Shown piece after piece: positions 46,395 through 54,696 of a stretch of 64,000 bases of DNA. The notes beneath the pieces were generated by a model. The model worked only from the letters and a program-made list of their open reading frames with translations. It had not been told where the DNA came from and made no database searches. Location: positions 1-64,000 of the forward strand of contig NZ_JNZP01000019.1 of NCBI RefSeq assembly GCF_000725545.1, in the 5' to 3' direction. Positions within the stretch are counted from its first letter, which is position 1. Each line of letters begins with the position of its first letter. A program made the position numbers and the translations under genes. The stretch is from Streptomyces exfoliatus. GTDB taxonomy: Bacteria; Actinomycetota; Actinomycetes; Streptomycetales; Streptomycetaceae.

Positions 46395-47587
46395 TGGGCA
46401 TACGGGGCCCCGGGGACCTCCGGGCGGACGTGCGCGGCCGGCGGGAGCGGGCGCGTGTCTGGGGCGCGGCGAACCCCTGGGCGGTGGACGTCGGGATCGC
46501 GCTGCTCGTCCAGGCGGCGATGACGATGCCGTTCGTGGTGCCGCGCGCGCCCGGACTCGAACCGGCGACCTGGGCCGCGTACGGACTCACGACGCTCACG
46601 GTGCTGCCCCTCGTCTGGCGGCGGCGGGCTCCTGTCGCCGTGCTGCTCGCGATCATGGCGGCGAGCGCGCTGTACAAGGTGGCCGTGGAGGGGCCCGGGC
46701 AGCCGCTGCCGTACACCGGACTCGTCATCGTCTACACGATCGCGCTGCTCTCCTCCCCGTGGAAGCGGCTCACGACGGCGGGACTGATGCTGGTCGCGGT
46801 GCCGGTCTCCGTGTGGCTCAACACCCAGTCGGTGCGTGAACTGACCTTCTCGCTCTTCGTGTTCGCCGCCGCGTACGTCTTCGGCCGGCTCCAGGACGCC
46901 CGGCAGCGCGCCCATCTGATCGAGGCCGAGCGGGCCGCCGCGCGCGAACGGGCCAGGATCGCGCGGGAGATGCACGACATCCTGTCGCACGCGGTCAGCC
47001 TGATGATCGTGCAGGCGGAGGCGGGCCCGGTGGCGGTGCGGGCGGCTCCGGAGCGCGCCGAGGCCGCGTTCGAGGCGATCTCGGAGACCGGCCGGGAGGC
47101 GATGACCCAGCTGCGGCAGATGCTGGGACTCCTGCGCGAGGGCTCCGAGAGCGCGGCGGGCGCGGCGGGCGCGCCGCCGAGGGAGCCGCAGCCCGACCTC
47201 GCCGCGCTCCCCGAGCTGTTGGCGCGGGTCAGGAGCAGCGGCCTGGACGTCTCGTACACGACGGAGGGCGGGGTACGGGCCCTGCCCGCGGCGACCGGCG
47301 CGCATGCCTACCGGATCGTGCAGGAGGCGCTGACGAACGTCGTCAAGCACGCGGCCGCCCGCACGGTCGAGGTACGGCTCGCCCACGCGGACGGCGCCCT
47401 GCGGGTCACGGTGACGGACGACGGGCGCGGCCCGCAGGGCGGCTCCGGCGGGCACGGTCTCGTCGGCATCAGGGAGCGGGCCGCCGCGCACGGCGGGTCG
47501 GCGACGACGGGCCCGGGACCGGGCGGCAGAGGGTTCGAGGTGCGGGCGCTGCTTCCCGTACCGCGCACGGCGGAGGCGGGGACATGA
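46394..47587 (+). CDS. Sensor histidine kinase (HisKA_3)
   Basis: This 397-aa kinase starts at ATG 46394 (TAATG with the methyltransferase). Five or six membrane segments fill residues 30-165, with no large extracellular loop, so it senses the membrane or an intramembrane signal. The phosphoacceptor His194 lies in REMHDILSHAVSLM; the ATPase part has TGAHAYRIVQEALTNVVKHA (N-box) and DDGRGPQGG, GHGLVGIRER. It overlaps the response regulator by 4 nt. The histidine kinase and regulator form an orphan-type NarL pair. Confidence 0.94.
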   Translation: MGIRGPGDLRADVRGRRERARVWGAANPWAVDVGIALLVQAAMTMPFVVPRAPGLEPATWAAYGLTTLTVLPLVWRRRAPVAVLLAIMAASALYKVAVEGPGQPLPYTGLVIVYTIALLSSPWKRLTTAGLMLVAVPVSVWLNTQSVRELTFSLFVFAAAYVFGRLQDARQRAHLIEAERAAARERARIAREMHDILSHAVSLMIVQAEAGPVAVRAAPERAEAAFEAISETGREAMTQLRQMLGLLREGSESAAGAAGAPPREPQPDLAALPELLARVRSSGLDVSYTTEGGVRALPAATGAHAYRIVQEALTNVVKHAAARTVEVRLAHADGALRVTVTDDGRGPQGGSGGHGLVGIRERAAAHGGSATTGPGPGGRGFEVRALLPVPRTAEAGT

Positions 47588-48291
47588 CGATCCGGGTGGT
47601 GGTCGCGGACGACCAGGAGCTGGTCCGCAGCGGCTTCGCGATGATCCTGGACGCGCAGCCGGACATCGAGGTGGTGGCGGAGGCGGGGGACGGGGCGGCG
47701 GCGGTCGAGGCGGTGCGCCGGCACGCGCCGGACGTGGCGCTGCTCGACATCCGGATGCCCGGGACCGACGGCATCGAGGCCTGCCGGGCGATCGGCGCCA
47801 TGGGCTCCGCGTGCCGGACCGTGATCCTGACGACCTTCGACACCGACGCGTACGTGTACGAGGCGCTGCACGCGGGGGCGAGCGGCTTCCTCCTCAAGGA
47901 CGTGCGGCGGGACGACCTGGTGCACGCGGTGCGGGTGGTGGCGGCGGGCGACTCGCTGCTCGCGCCGTCCGTGGCCCGGCGGCTCGTGGAGCAGTACACG
48001 GCGGGCGGCCCGCGCCCGACGGCCGCGGGCCCCGACCCCCGGCTCGACGTGCTGACGGGCCGGGAGCGGGAGACGCTGCTGCTGCTCGCGCGCGGCCTGT
48101 CCAACGCGGAGATCGCGGCGGAGCTGGTGGTCAGCGACCACACGGTGAAGACCCACGTGGGGAACGTGCTCGCCAAGCTCGGTCTGCGCGACCGGATCCA
48201 GGCGGTGATCTGCGCGTACGAGACGGGCCTCGTGGCCGTGGGTTCTCCCCCGGCGGAGGGAGGCGGCTCCCCCGCGCCGGGGAGGAACTGA
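47584..48291 (+). CDS. NarL/LuxR-family response regulator
   Basis: This 235-aa regulator has a receiver domain with DD (residues 9-10), the phosphoacceptor Asp55 in VALLDIRMPG and Lys in GFLLKDV; then a LuxR HTH with LTGRERETLLLLARGLSNAEIA split over the domain. It overlaps the kinase by 4 nt (ATGA). Target genes are unknown; the secreted serine hydrolase 96 nt downstream is a candidate by position only. Confidence 0.95.
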   Translation: MTIRVVVADDQELVRSGFAMILDAQPDIEVVAEAGDGAAAVEAVRRHAPDVALLDIRMPGTDGIEACRAIGAMGSACRTVILTTFDTDAYVYEALHAGASGFLLKDVRRDDLVHAVRVVAAGDSLLAPSVARRLVEQYTAGGPRPTAAGPDPRLDVLTGRERETLLLLARGLSNAEIAAELVVSDHTVKTHVGNVLAKLGLRDRIQAVICAYETGLVAVGSPPAEGGGSPAPGRN

Positions 48292-48387
48292 CCCGGTGAA
48301 GACCGCCGGTGCGGGCGATCCGCTCGTCATCCCTGGTCAGCAGGATGGAGTCATCGAGAACGAGGGCTCACATCACAGGAGTTGACC

Positions 48388-49563
48388 ATGAGGAAGTCCA
48401 CCCGCACGCTGCTCGCCGCGACGCTGGCCCTGGGCGTCGCCGCGGGACCGGCGCTGACCCCGGCCTTCGCGGCGCCGGGCCCGGCGGCGGCCGCGTCCCA
48501 GGCACCTCGCACGACGAGTCCGGACCTGAGCGCGGTCATCGCGGGCCTCCCCCGCGCCGACGCCACCGCCGCGCTCGTCCGGGTCGGCGGCACCGAGGGT
48601 TCCTGGCAGGGCAGTTCGGGCGTCCACGACCTGGAGACGAACGCCCCCGCGGACCCGGCCGCCCGCTTCCGGGCCGGTTCGGTGACGAAGGTGTTCACGG
48701 CGGCGACCGTCCTCCGGCTGGTCGCCGAGGGCCGGATCGACCTGGACCGCACGGCCCGCTCGTACCTCCCGGATCTGATCCCCGGCCGCTACGCCACGGT
48801 GACCGTCCGCCAGCTCCTGAACCACACGCACGGCATCCCTGCCGCCGACTTCGAGGGCGAGTCGGTGGAGGAGTGGTACGCGAACCGCTTCCGGGTCCAC
48901 TCCCCGGAGGCGATGGTCCGTTCGGCGACGGCGAAGCCGCGCGAGTTCCGGCCGGGCACCCGGCAGCACTACCTGAACATCGGCTACACGGTCGCCGGCC
49001 TCATCGTGGAGCGGGTGACGGGCGCCTCGTACGAGAGCCAGGTGGAGCGCCTCGTCCTGCGCCCGCTCGGCCTGCGGGACACGTACCTGCCGGGCACGGC
49101 CGCCGAGATGACCGGGCCGTACAACCACGGCTACCAGACGATGCGGCTCGACGACGGGACGACCGGCCTGCGGGACGTGTCCGTCTGGGGGACGACGGAC
49201 GGCTGGGCGGCGGGCGATCTGGTGTCGACCACCGCCGACCTGGAGCGGTTCACCCGGGAGCTGTTCGCGGGCCGGGTGGTGCGCGGGCCGCTCCTGGAGG
49301 AGATGTTCACGCTGCCGCGGGTGCCGGACGTGAAGACCGGCGCCCCGGCCGCGTACTCCGCCGGCCTGTCGATGAAGCGGCTCGGCGGGCGTGAGGTCTG
49401 GGGCAAGACGGGCGGCCGCTGGGGCTACAACGCGGCCGTCGCCTCGACCCGCGACGGCGCGCGCACCCTCGTCTACAGCGTCAACTCCACCGACGCCAAG
49501 GGCCAGGACATGAACCCGACGGCCCTCGGCCTGATGGTGGCGGCCTACGGCCTGCCGGACTGA
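48388..49563 (+). CDS. Secreted serine hydrolase (D-Ala-D-Ala carboxypeptidase / class C beta-lactamase-like)
   Basis: This 391-aa protein starts at ATG 48388, with AGGAG 6 nt upstream. A signal peptide (RKSTRTLLAATLALGVAAG, cleaved about AFA) leads a serine-hydrolase domain: nucleophile GSVTKVFTA (SxxK), tyrosine HYLNIGYT (YxN) and the KTG-like WGKTGG. It acts outside the cell, on peptidoglycan or a small ester/amide; substrate is unpredictable. It follows a two-component pair. Its 3' end overlaps the convergent membrane gene by 19 nt. Confidence 0.92.
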   Translation: MRKSTRTLLAATLALGVAAGPALTPAFAAPGPAAAASQAPRTTSPDLSAVIAGLPRADATAALVRVGGTEGSWQGSSGVHDLETNAPADPAARFRAGSVTKVFTAATVLRLVAEGRIDLDRTARSYLPDLIPGRYATVTVRQLLNHTHGIPAADFEGESVEEWYANRFRVHSPEAMVRSATAKPREFRPGTRQHYLNIGYTVAGLIVERVTGASYESQVERLVLRPLGLRDTYLPGTAAEMTGPYNHGYQTMRLDDGTTGLRDVSVWGTTDGWAAGDLVSTTADLERFTRELFAGRVVRGPLLEEMFTLPRVPDVKTGAPAAYSAGLSMKRLGGREVWGKTGGRWGYNAAVASTRDGARTLVYSVNSTDAKGQDMNPTALGLMVAAYGLPD

Positions 49564-50120
49564 ACGGTCCCGGTCCCGCTCTCGGTCCTGGTGCCGGTCC
49601 AGGACTCGGTCCCGGTCCCGGTCTCCAGCCGCTTGATCATCCGGCGTACGTGGAGCAGCGGCAGGATCCCGATGACGCCGAAGGACATGTCGATGACCGA
49701 CCACCAGAAGGGGATGTCCCTGAGGGGGCCGCAGATCAGGGCGAGCGGGATGATGCCGACGCAGGCGATCATGCCGAACTCGACGACCCAGATGTTGCGG
49801 ACGGGGTCGCGGTAGGCGCCGTAGAAGGCGACGGCGATGACGAGATGGGCGAAGGCCAGCCAGTCGGTGCCGTAGAGCAGGTACGGGGACTGCTCGTCGG
49901 CGGTCTCGAGCCCGCCCCGCACCCGGTCGATCCACTCGGCGAGCCCGGGGAGGAGTTCGGCCGCGGGCGCCGCCCAGCCGTCGAGCGCGTCGTCGAGGAG
50001 GCGGAGTTCGGTGACGAGCGGGAAGGCGGTGATCCCGCTCAGGACCAGACAGACGACGAAGACGATCAGCCAGACGCGTATGCGTCGAAGAAGGGCTCTC
50101 GGCCCGTTCGTGTCGCTCAT
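49545..50120 (-). CDS. Membrane protein with Thr/Gly/Glu repeat tail, hypothetical
   Basis: This is about 191 aa from ATG 50120 (an in-frame GTG is 6 nt upstream; no clear ribosome site). Four hydrophobic segments are visible, the first VWLIVFVVCLVLSGITAF. The C-terminus is an imperfect TGTGTES repeat, and it overlaps the serine hydrolase 3' end by 19 nt. Function is unknown. The conserved core suggests a small integral membrane family of Streptomyces. Confidence 0.78.
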   Translation of the reverse strand: MSDTNGPRALLRRIRVWLIVFVVCLVLSGITAFPLVTELRLLDDALDGWAAPAAELLPGLAEWIDRVRGGLETADEQSPYLLYGTDWLAFAHLVIAVAFYGAYRDPVRNIWVVEFGMIACVGIIPLALICGPLRDIPFWWSVIDMSFGVIGILPLLHVRRMIKRLETGTGTESWTGTRTESGTGTVQSGRP

Positions 50121-50196
50121 GATCACAGCGTACGCCTTTTATGAACGTGTTCAAAACCCGGGTGCACGGGTCCGCGGACGGCCCGTCGAGCGAACG

Positions 50197-50241
50197 ACCG
50201 CGGCCCCGACACCCTGTCGATCAGGATGTCGGGGCCGCGGT
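50197..50241 (-). terminator. Terminator after the second aminobutyraldehyde dehydrogenase
   Basis: A perfect 15-bp stem (ACCGCGGCCCCGACA and complement) with a 15-nt loop starts 16 nt past the stop at 50257. Confidence 0.76.
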
Positions 50242-50256
50242 GGCGGGGCCGGAGGA

Positions 50257-51693
50257 TCAGCCCAGGGAGGTCATGACGTGCTTGATGCGCGTGTAGTCCT
50301 CGAAGCCGTAGGCGGAGAGGTCCTTGCCGTAGCCGGACTTCTTGTAGCCGCCGTGGGGCATCTCGGCGACCAGCGGGATGTGGGTGTTGATCCACACACA
50401 GCCGAAGTCGAGCGCCTTGGACATGCGCATCGCGCGCGCGTGGTCCTTGGTCCAGACGGAGGACGCGAGGGCGTACTCGACGCCGTTCGCGAACTCCAGG
50501 GCCTGCGCCTCGTCCGTGAAGGACTGGACGGTGATGACCGGGCCGAAGACCTCGTTCTGCACGATCTCGTCGTCCTGGGTGAGGCCGGAGACGACGGTCG
50601 GGGCGTAGAAGTAGCCCTTGTCGCCGACGCGGTGACCGCCGGCCTCGACCTTGGCGTGGGCCGGGAGGCGCTCGATGAAGCCGGCGACCTGCTTCAGCTG
50701 GTTGGCGTTGTTGAGCGGGCCGTAGAGCACGTCCTCGTCGTCCGGCCGGCCGGTCTTCGTCTCGGCGGCGGCCTTGGCGAGCGCGGCGACGAACTCGTCG
50801 TGGATGGACTCGTGCACGAGGACGCGGGTGGCGGCCGTGCAGTCCTGGCCGGCGTTGAAGTAGCCCGCGACCGCGATGTCCTCGACGGCCTTGTCGATGT
50901 CGGTGTCCTCGAAGACCACGACGGGGGCCTTGCCGCCCAGCTCCAGGTGGACGCGCTTGACGTCCTTGGACGCCGACTCGGCGACCTGCATGCCGGCCCG
51001 GACCGAGCCGGTGATGGAGGCCATCGCCGGGGTCGGGTGCTCGACCATGGCCTTGCCCGTCTCACGGTCGCCGCAGACGACGTTGAAGACGCCCTTGGGG
51101 ACGATCTGGCCGATGATCTCCGCCATCAGGACGGTCGACGCGGGGGTCGTGTCCGAGGGCTTGAGGACGACGGTGTTGCCCGCGGCGAGCGCCGGGGCGA
51201 ACTTCCACACGGCCATCATCATCGGGTAGTTCCACGGCGCGACCTGGGCACAGACGCCGACGGGCTCACGGCGGATGATCGAGGTCATCCCCTCCATGTA
51301 CTCACCCGCGGACTTGCCCTCCAGCATCCGCGCCGCACCGGCGAAGAAGCGGATCTGGTCCACCATCGGCGGGATCTCCTCGCTCGCGGTGAGGGCGACC
51401 GGCTTGCCGGTGTTCTCGACCTCGGCGGCGATCAGGTCCGCGGCGCGCTCCTCGAAGGCGTCCGCGATCTTGAGGAGCACCCTCTGGCGCTCGGCCGGGG
51501 TGCTGTCTCGCCAGGCGGGGAAGGCGGCCGCGGCGGCCTCCATGGCGGCGTCGACGTCGGCCTGCCCGGAGAGCGGGGAGGTGGCGTACACCTCGCCGGT
51601 GGCCGGGTTGACCACCTCGATGGTGCGGCCGTCGGCCGCGTCGCGGAACTCCCCGTTGATGTAGTTACGCAGCCGGCGCAGCTCGGTGGTCAC
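50257..51693 (-). CDS. Gamma-aminobutyraldehyde dehydrogenase
   Basis: This 478-aa aldehyde dehydrogenase has the cofactor site SITGSVRAGMQVAESA, Glu in LELGGKAPVVVFED and Cys in NAGQDCTAATR. The end, SAYGFEDYTRIKHVM, resembles that of the polyamine-operon dehydrogenase (SAYSFEEYTQVKHVM), so the two are related. It likely oxidises 4-aminobutanal or a glutamyl derivative to GABA. The start is GTG. It is divergent from the Lrp/AsnC gene at 51884, and I recall the same arrangement (dehydrogenase, EpuRI-type regulator, aminotransferase) in S. coelicolor. Confidence 0.93.
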   Translation of the reverse strand: MTTELRRLRNYINGEFRDAADGRTIEVVNPATGEVYATSPLSGQADVDAAMEAAAAAFPAWRDSTPAERQRVLLKIADAFEERAADLIAAEVENTGKPVALTASEEIPPMVDQIRFFAGAARMLEGKSAGEYMEGMTSIIRREPVGVCAQVAPWNYPMMMAVWKFAPALAAGNTVVLKPSDTTPASTVLMAEIIGQIVPKGVFNVVCGDRETGKAMVEHPTPAMASITGSVRAGMQVAESASKDVKRVHLELGGKAPVVVFEDTDIDKAVEDIAVAGYFNAGQDCTAATRVLVHESIHDEFVAALAKAAAETKTGRPDDEDVLYGPLNNANQLKQVAGFIERLPAHAKVEAGGHRVGDKGYFYAPTVVSGLTQDDEIVQNEVFGPVITVQSFTDEAQALEFANGVEYALASSVWTKDHARAMRMSKALDFGCVWINTHIPLVAEMPHGGYKKSGYGKDLSAYGFEDYTRIKHVMTSLG

Positions 51694-51883
51694 TTGCCAC
51701 CCCTCCTGTCACGTTCTGTCGTCGCACGTCCTTGTGCGGTGTCCCGATGGGCGAGACACCTCAGCCTAGTCGCTCGACTGACGCTTTCAACAGCCCCGAC
51801 CCCCCTCAACTTCGGATTCAGTGAGATCGGGACCCGCTGACAACGAATTACATCACTCCGGGCTTGCGCGACAGACAATCTCG

Positions 51884-52390
51884 GTGCACAGTGAAGTCGT
51901 GGCCAGTCGAAGCACAGACTCCAGAACCGGAAGCGGTTCCTCCCCGACGATCGACGCCGTCTCCCTGGCGATCATCGAACAGCTCCAGGAAGACGGGCGC
52001 CGTCCCTACGCGGCGATCGGAAAGGCCGTCGGCCTCTCCGAAGCCGCCGTGAGGCAGCGCGTCCAGAAGCTGCTCGATCAGGGCGTCATGCAGATCGTCG
52101 CCGTCACCGACCCGCTCACCGTGGGTTTCCGACGGCAGGCGATGGTCGGCATCAACGTCGAGGGTGACCTGGATCCGGTCGCGGAAGCGCTCACGGCCAT
52201 GGCCGAATGCGAGTACGTGGTGATGACCGCGGGCTCCTTCGACCTCATGGTGGAGGTCGTCTGCGAGGACGACGACCACCTGCTGGATGTGATCAACAAG
52301 CGCATCCGCACCCTCCCCGGCGTGCGCTCCACCGAGAGCTTCGTCTACCTCAAGCTCAAGAAGCAGACCTATATGTGGGGAACTCGATAA
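51884..52390 (+). CDS. Lrp/AsnC family regulator (EpuRI-like)
   Basis: This is about 168 aa from GTG 51884; GTG 51899 and an upstream ATG (51821) are alternatives. The HTH reads IIEQLQEDGRRPYAAIGKAV and GLSEAAVRQRVQKLLDQGVM; the RAM ligand domain is at about 85-165 (VVMTAGSFDLMVEVVCEDDD). It lies between the aldehyde dehydrogenase and the aminotransferase, so polyamine control is likely. I recall S. coelicolor EpuRI as its counterpart, controlling polyamine use; that is memory, not sequence. Confidence 0.9.
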   Translation: MHSEVVASRSTDSRTGSGSSPTIDAVSLAIIEQLQEDGRRPYAAIGKAVGLSEAAVRQRVQKLLDQGVMQIVAVTDPLTVGFRRQAMVGINVEGDLDPVAEALTAMAECEYVVMTAGSFDLMVEVVCEDDDHLLDVINKRIRTLPGVRSTESFVYLKLKKQTYMWGTR

Positions 52391-52392
52391 TC

Positions 52393-53763
52393 GTGACCCA
52401 GTCCCGAAGCGACCTCTCAAAGACCGCGTACGACCACCTGTGGATGCACTTCACGCGCATGTCGTCGTACGAGAACTCGCCCGTTCCCACCATCGTGCGT
52501 GGTGAGGGCACCTACATCTTCGACGACAAGGGCAAGCGCTACCTCGACGGTCTCGCGGGTCTCTTCGTGGTCAACGCCGGACACGGCCGCGAGGAGCTGG
52601 CCGAGGTCGCGTACAAGCAGGCCAAGGAGCTCGCGTTCTTCCCCGTGTGGTCGTACGCGCACCCCAAGGCCGTCGAGCTCGCCGAGCGTCTGGCCGACTA
52701 CGCCCCCGGTGACCTGAACAAGGTGTTCTTCACCACCGGTGGCGGCGAGGCCGTCGAGACCGCGTGGAAGCTCGCCAAGCAGTACTTCAAGCTGCAGGGC
52801 AAGCACACCAAGTACAAGGTCATCTCGCGTGCGGTCGCCTACCACGGCACCCCGCAGGGCGCCCTGTCCATCACCGGTCTGCCGGCCCTGAAGGCCCCCT
52901 TCGAGCCGCTGGTCCCCGGCGCGCACAAGGTGCCGAACACCAACATCTACCGCGCCCCGATCCACGGCGACGACCCCGAGGCCTTCGGCCGCTGGGCCGC
53001 CGACCAGATCGAGCAGGAGATCCTCTTCGAGGGCGCCGACACCGTCGCCGCCGTCTTCCTGGAGCCGGTGCAGAACGCCGGCGGCTGCTTCCCGCCGCCG
53101 CCCGGGTACTTCCAGCGGGTCCGCGAGATCTGCGACCAGTACGACGTGCTGCTCGTCTCCGACGAGACCATCTGCGCCTTCGGCCGCCTCGGCACGATGT
53201 TCGCCTGTGACAAGTTCGGCTACGTGCCCGACATGATCACCTGCGCCAAGGGCATGACCTCGGGCTACTCCCCGATCGGTGCCTGCATCGTCTCCGACCG
53301 CATCGCGGAGCCGTTCTACAAGGGCGACAACACCTTCCTCCACGGCTACACCTTCGGTGGCCACCCGGTGTCCTCGGCGGTCGCGATCGCCAACCTGGAC
53401 ATCTTCGACAAGGAAGGCCTGAACCAGCACGTCCTCGACCAGGAGGGCAACTTCTTCGACACCCTGAAGAAGCTGCACGACCTCCCGATCGTCGGCGACG
53501 TCCGCGGCAACGGCTTCTTCTACGGCATCGAGCTCGTCAAGGACAAGGTCACCAAGGAGTCCTTCACGGACGAGGAGACCGAGCGCGTCCTGTACGGCTT
53601 CCTCTCCAAGGCGCTCTTCGAGAACGGCCTGTACTGCCGTGCCGACGACCGTGGCGACCCGGTCATCCAGCTGGCCCCGCCGCTGATCGCCGACCAGGGC
53701 ACCTTCGACGAGATCGAAGGCATCCTGCGCTCGGTGCTCACCGAGGCGTGGACCAAGCTCTAA
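52393..53763 (+). CDS. Class III aminotransferase, putative polyamine:pyruvate type
   Basis: This 456-aa PLP enzyme starts at GTG 52393, 2 nt after the regulator stop, so translation is coupled. It shows FFTTGGGEAVETAWKLAKQY, YHGTPQGALSITG, VSDETICAFGRLG and the PLP lysine in TCAKGMTSGYSPIG. It resembles putrescine- and beta-alanine-pyruvate aminotransferases, giving 4-aminobutanal from putrescine or a glutamyl derivative. The terminator-like hairpin at 53805 follows. High C/G third-position bias suggests strong expression. Confidence 0.93.
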   Translation: MTQSRSDLSKTAYDHLWMHFTRMSSYENSPVPTIVRGEGTYIFDDKGKRYLDGLAGLFVVNAGHGREELAEVAYKQAKELAFFPVWSYAHPKAVELAERLADYAPGDLNKVFFTTGGGEAVETAWKLAKQYFKLQGKHTKYKVISRAVAYHGTPQGALSITGLPALKAPFEPLVPGAHKVPNTNIYRAPIHGDDPEAFGRWAADQIEQEILFEGADTVAAVFLEPVQNAGGCFPPPPGYFQRVREICDQYDVLLVSDETICAFGRLGTMFACDKFGYVPDMITCAKGMTSGYSPIGACIVSDRIAEPFYKGDNTFLHGYTFGGHPVSSAVAIANLDIFDKEGLNQHVLDQEGNFFDTLKKLHDLPIVGDVRGNGFFYGIELVKDKVTKESFTDEETERVLYGFLSKALFENGLYCRADDRGDPVIQLAPPLIADQGTFDEIEGILRSVLTEAWTKL

Positions 53764-53804
53764 AGGGTCCCCCCAGCATCACGCCGCCCTCACGGCGTGA
53801 CCCC

Positions 53805-53849
53805 GGCCCGGGCATGCCTCCATCCGAGTGGATGGAGGCGGCCCGGGCC
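53805..53849 (+). terminator. Long hairpin after the aminotransferase
   Basis: A GGCCCGGGC + GCCTCCATCC arm pairs with its complement around a 4-nt GAGT loop, with a 2:1 bulge. It begins 41 nt past the stop and 118 nt before the next start, and is probably a terminator. Confidence 0.72.
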
Positions 53850-53967
53850 GTGTGCTGTCCGTATGAGCGGATCTGAATCCTTACGGTGCCCAGTGACCGA
53901 CAGGCCCGTCCTTCGTTCCCCCGGACGGGGGAAAGCGAGTATCGGATCCGACATCGAGGTGTACGCG

Positions 53968-54696
53968 ATGGCCCCACCGGACAACGACGTGCTCTGGGCG
54001 CGTTCCCTGCACTGCGCCCTGGGCGGCTCTGACGCGCTCAGCGGCGTCTCGCTCGGCGTCCGCGAAGGCGAGATCCTCGCCCTCGTCGGACCGCGCGGCA
54101 GCGGCAAGACCACCCTCATGCGCTGCCTGTCCGGCCAGCTCCTCGCCCAGCAGGGCGAGGTCTGGTTCAACAGCAGCCCCGTCCACACGCTCGGCCCCGC
54201 CGACCGCGAGCGGCTCCGGCGCGACCGCTTCGGCTGGATCGACCCCGAGCCGGGCCTCGTCCCCGAACTCACCGGCTGGGAGAACACCGCCCTGCCCCTG
54301 CTGCTCCGCGGGGTCTCCCACCGGGCCGCGAAGACCGCCGCCATGGAGTGGCTGGAGCGCCTCGACATCGGCGCCTGCGCCCGCAAACGGCCGCACGCCC
54401 TCACCCACTCGCAGCGCCAGCGCATCGCCATCGCGCGCTCCCTGGTCACCACCCCCACGGTGCTCTTCGCGGACGAACCCACCGCCACCCTGCACCGCGC
54501 CGACGGCGCACAGGTCCTGCGCACCCTGACGGCCGCCGCCCGCTCGCACGGCATCACCGTGCTCCTCGCCACCCACGACGGCGAGGTCGCGGCGCTCGCC
54601 GACCGCACGGTCGCGCTCCTCGACGGACGACGGGTCGGCGCCGTACCCCCGGCGTCAGGGGCGGAGGGCGTCGCCGCGTGCTCTCTCTCCGTCTAG
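53968..54696 (+). CDS. ABC transporter ATP-binding protein with degenerate motifs
   Basis: This 242-aa protein starts at ATG 53968, with GAGG 9 nt upstream. Walker A (LVGPRGSGKTTLMRC) and Walker B (TVLFADEPTATL) are intact and the H-loop His is in LLATHDGEVAAL, but the Q-loop reads FGWIDPEPGLVPEL with no Gln, the signature reads LTHSQRQRIAIARSL instead of LSGGQ, and the D-loop Asp is replaced (ATLHRADG). It may bind ATP without fast turnover. It overlaps the permease by 19 nt. Confidence 0.84.
   Translation: MAPPDNDVLWARSLHCALGGSDALSGVSLGVREGEILALVGPRGSGKTTLMRCLSGQLLAQQGEVWFNSSPVHTLGPADRERLRRDRFGWIDPEPGLVPELTGWENTALPLLLRGVSHRAAKTAAMEWLERLDIGACARKRPHALTHSQRQRIAIARSLVTTPTVLFADEPTATLHRADGAQVLRTLTAAARSHGITVLLATHDGEVAALADRTVALLDGRRVGAVPPASGAEGVAACSLSV

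Noticed and set aside
45653..47587. Single long fusion of methyltransferase and histidine kinase
   Set aside because: The upstream part is in a different frame from the methyltransferase; the true kinase starts at 46394.
53968..53991. Another copy of the CCGGACAA motif at the ABC ATPase start
   Set aside because: It lies in coding sequence (APPDND) without the TCCAT part, so it is probably chance.
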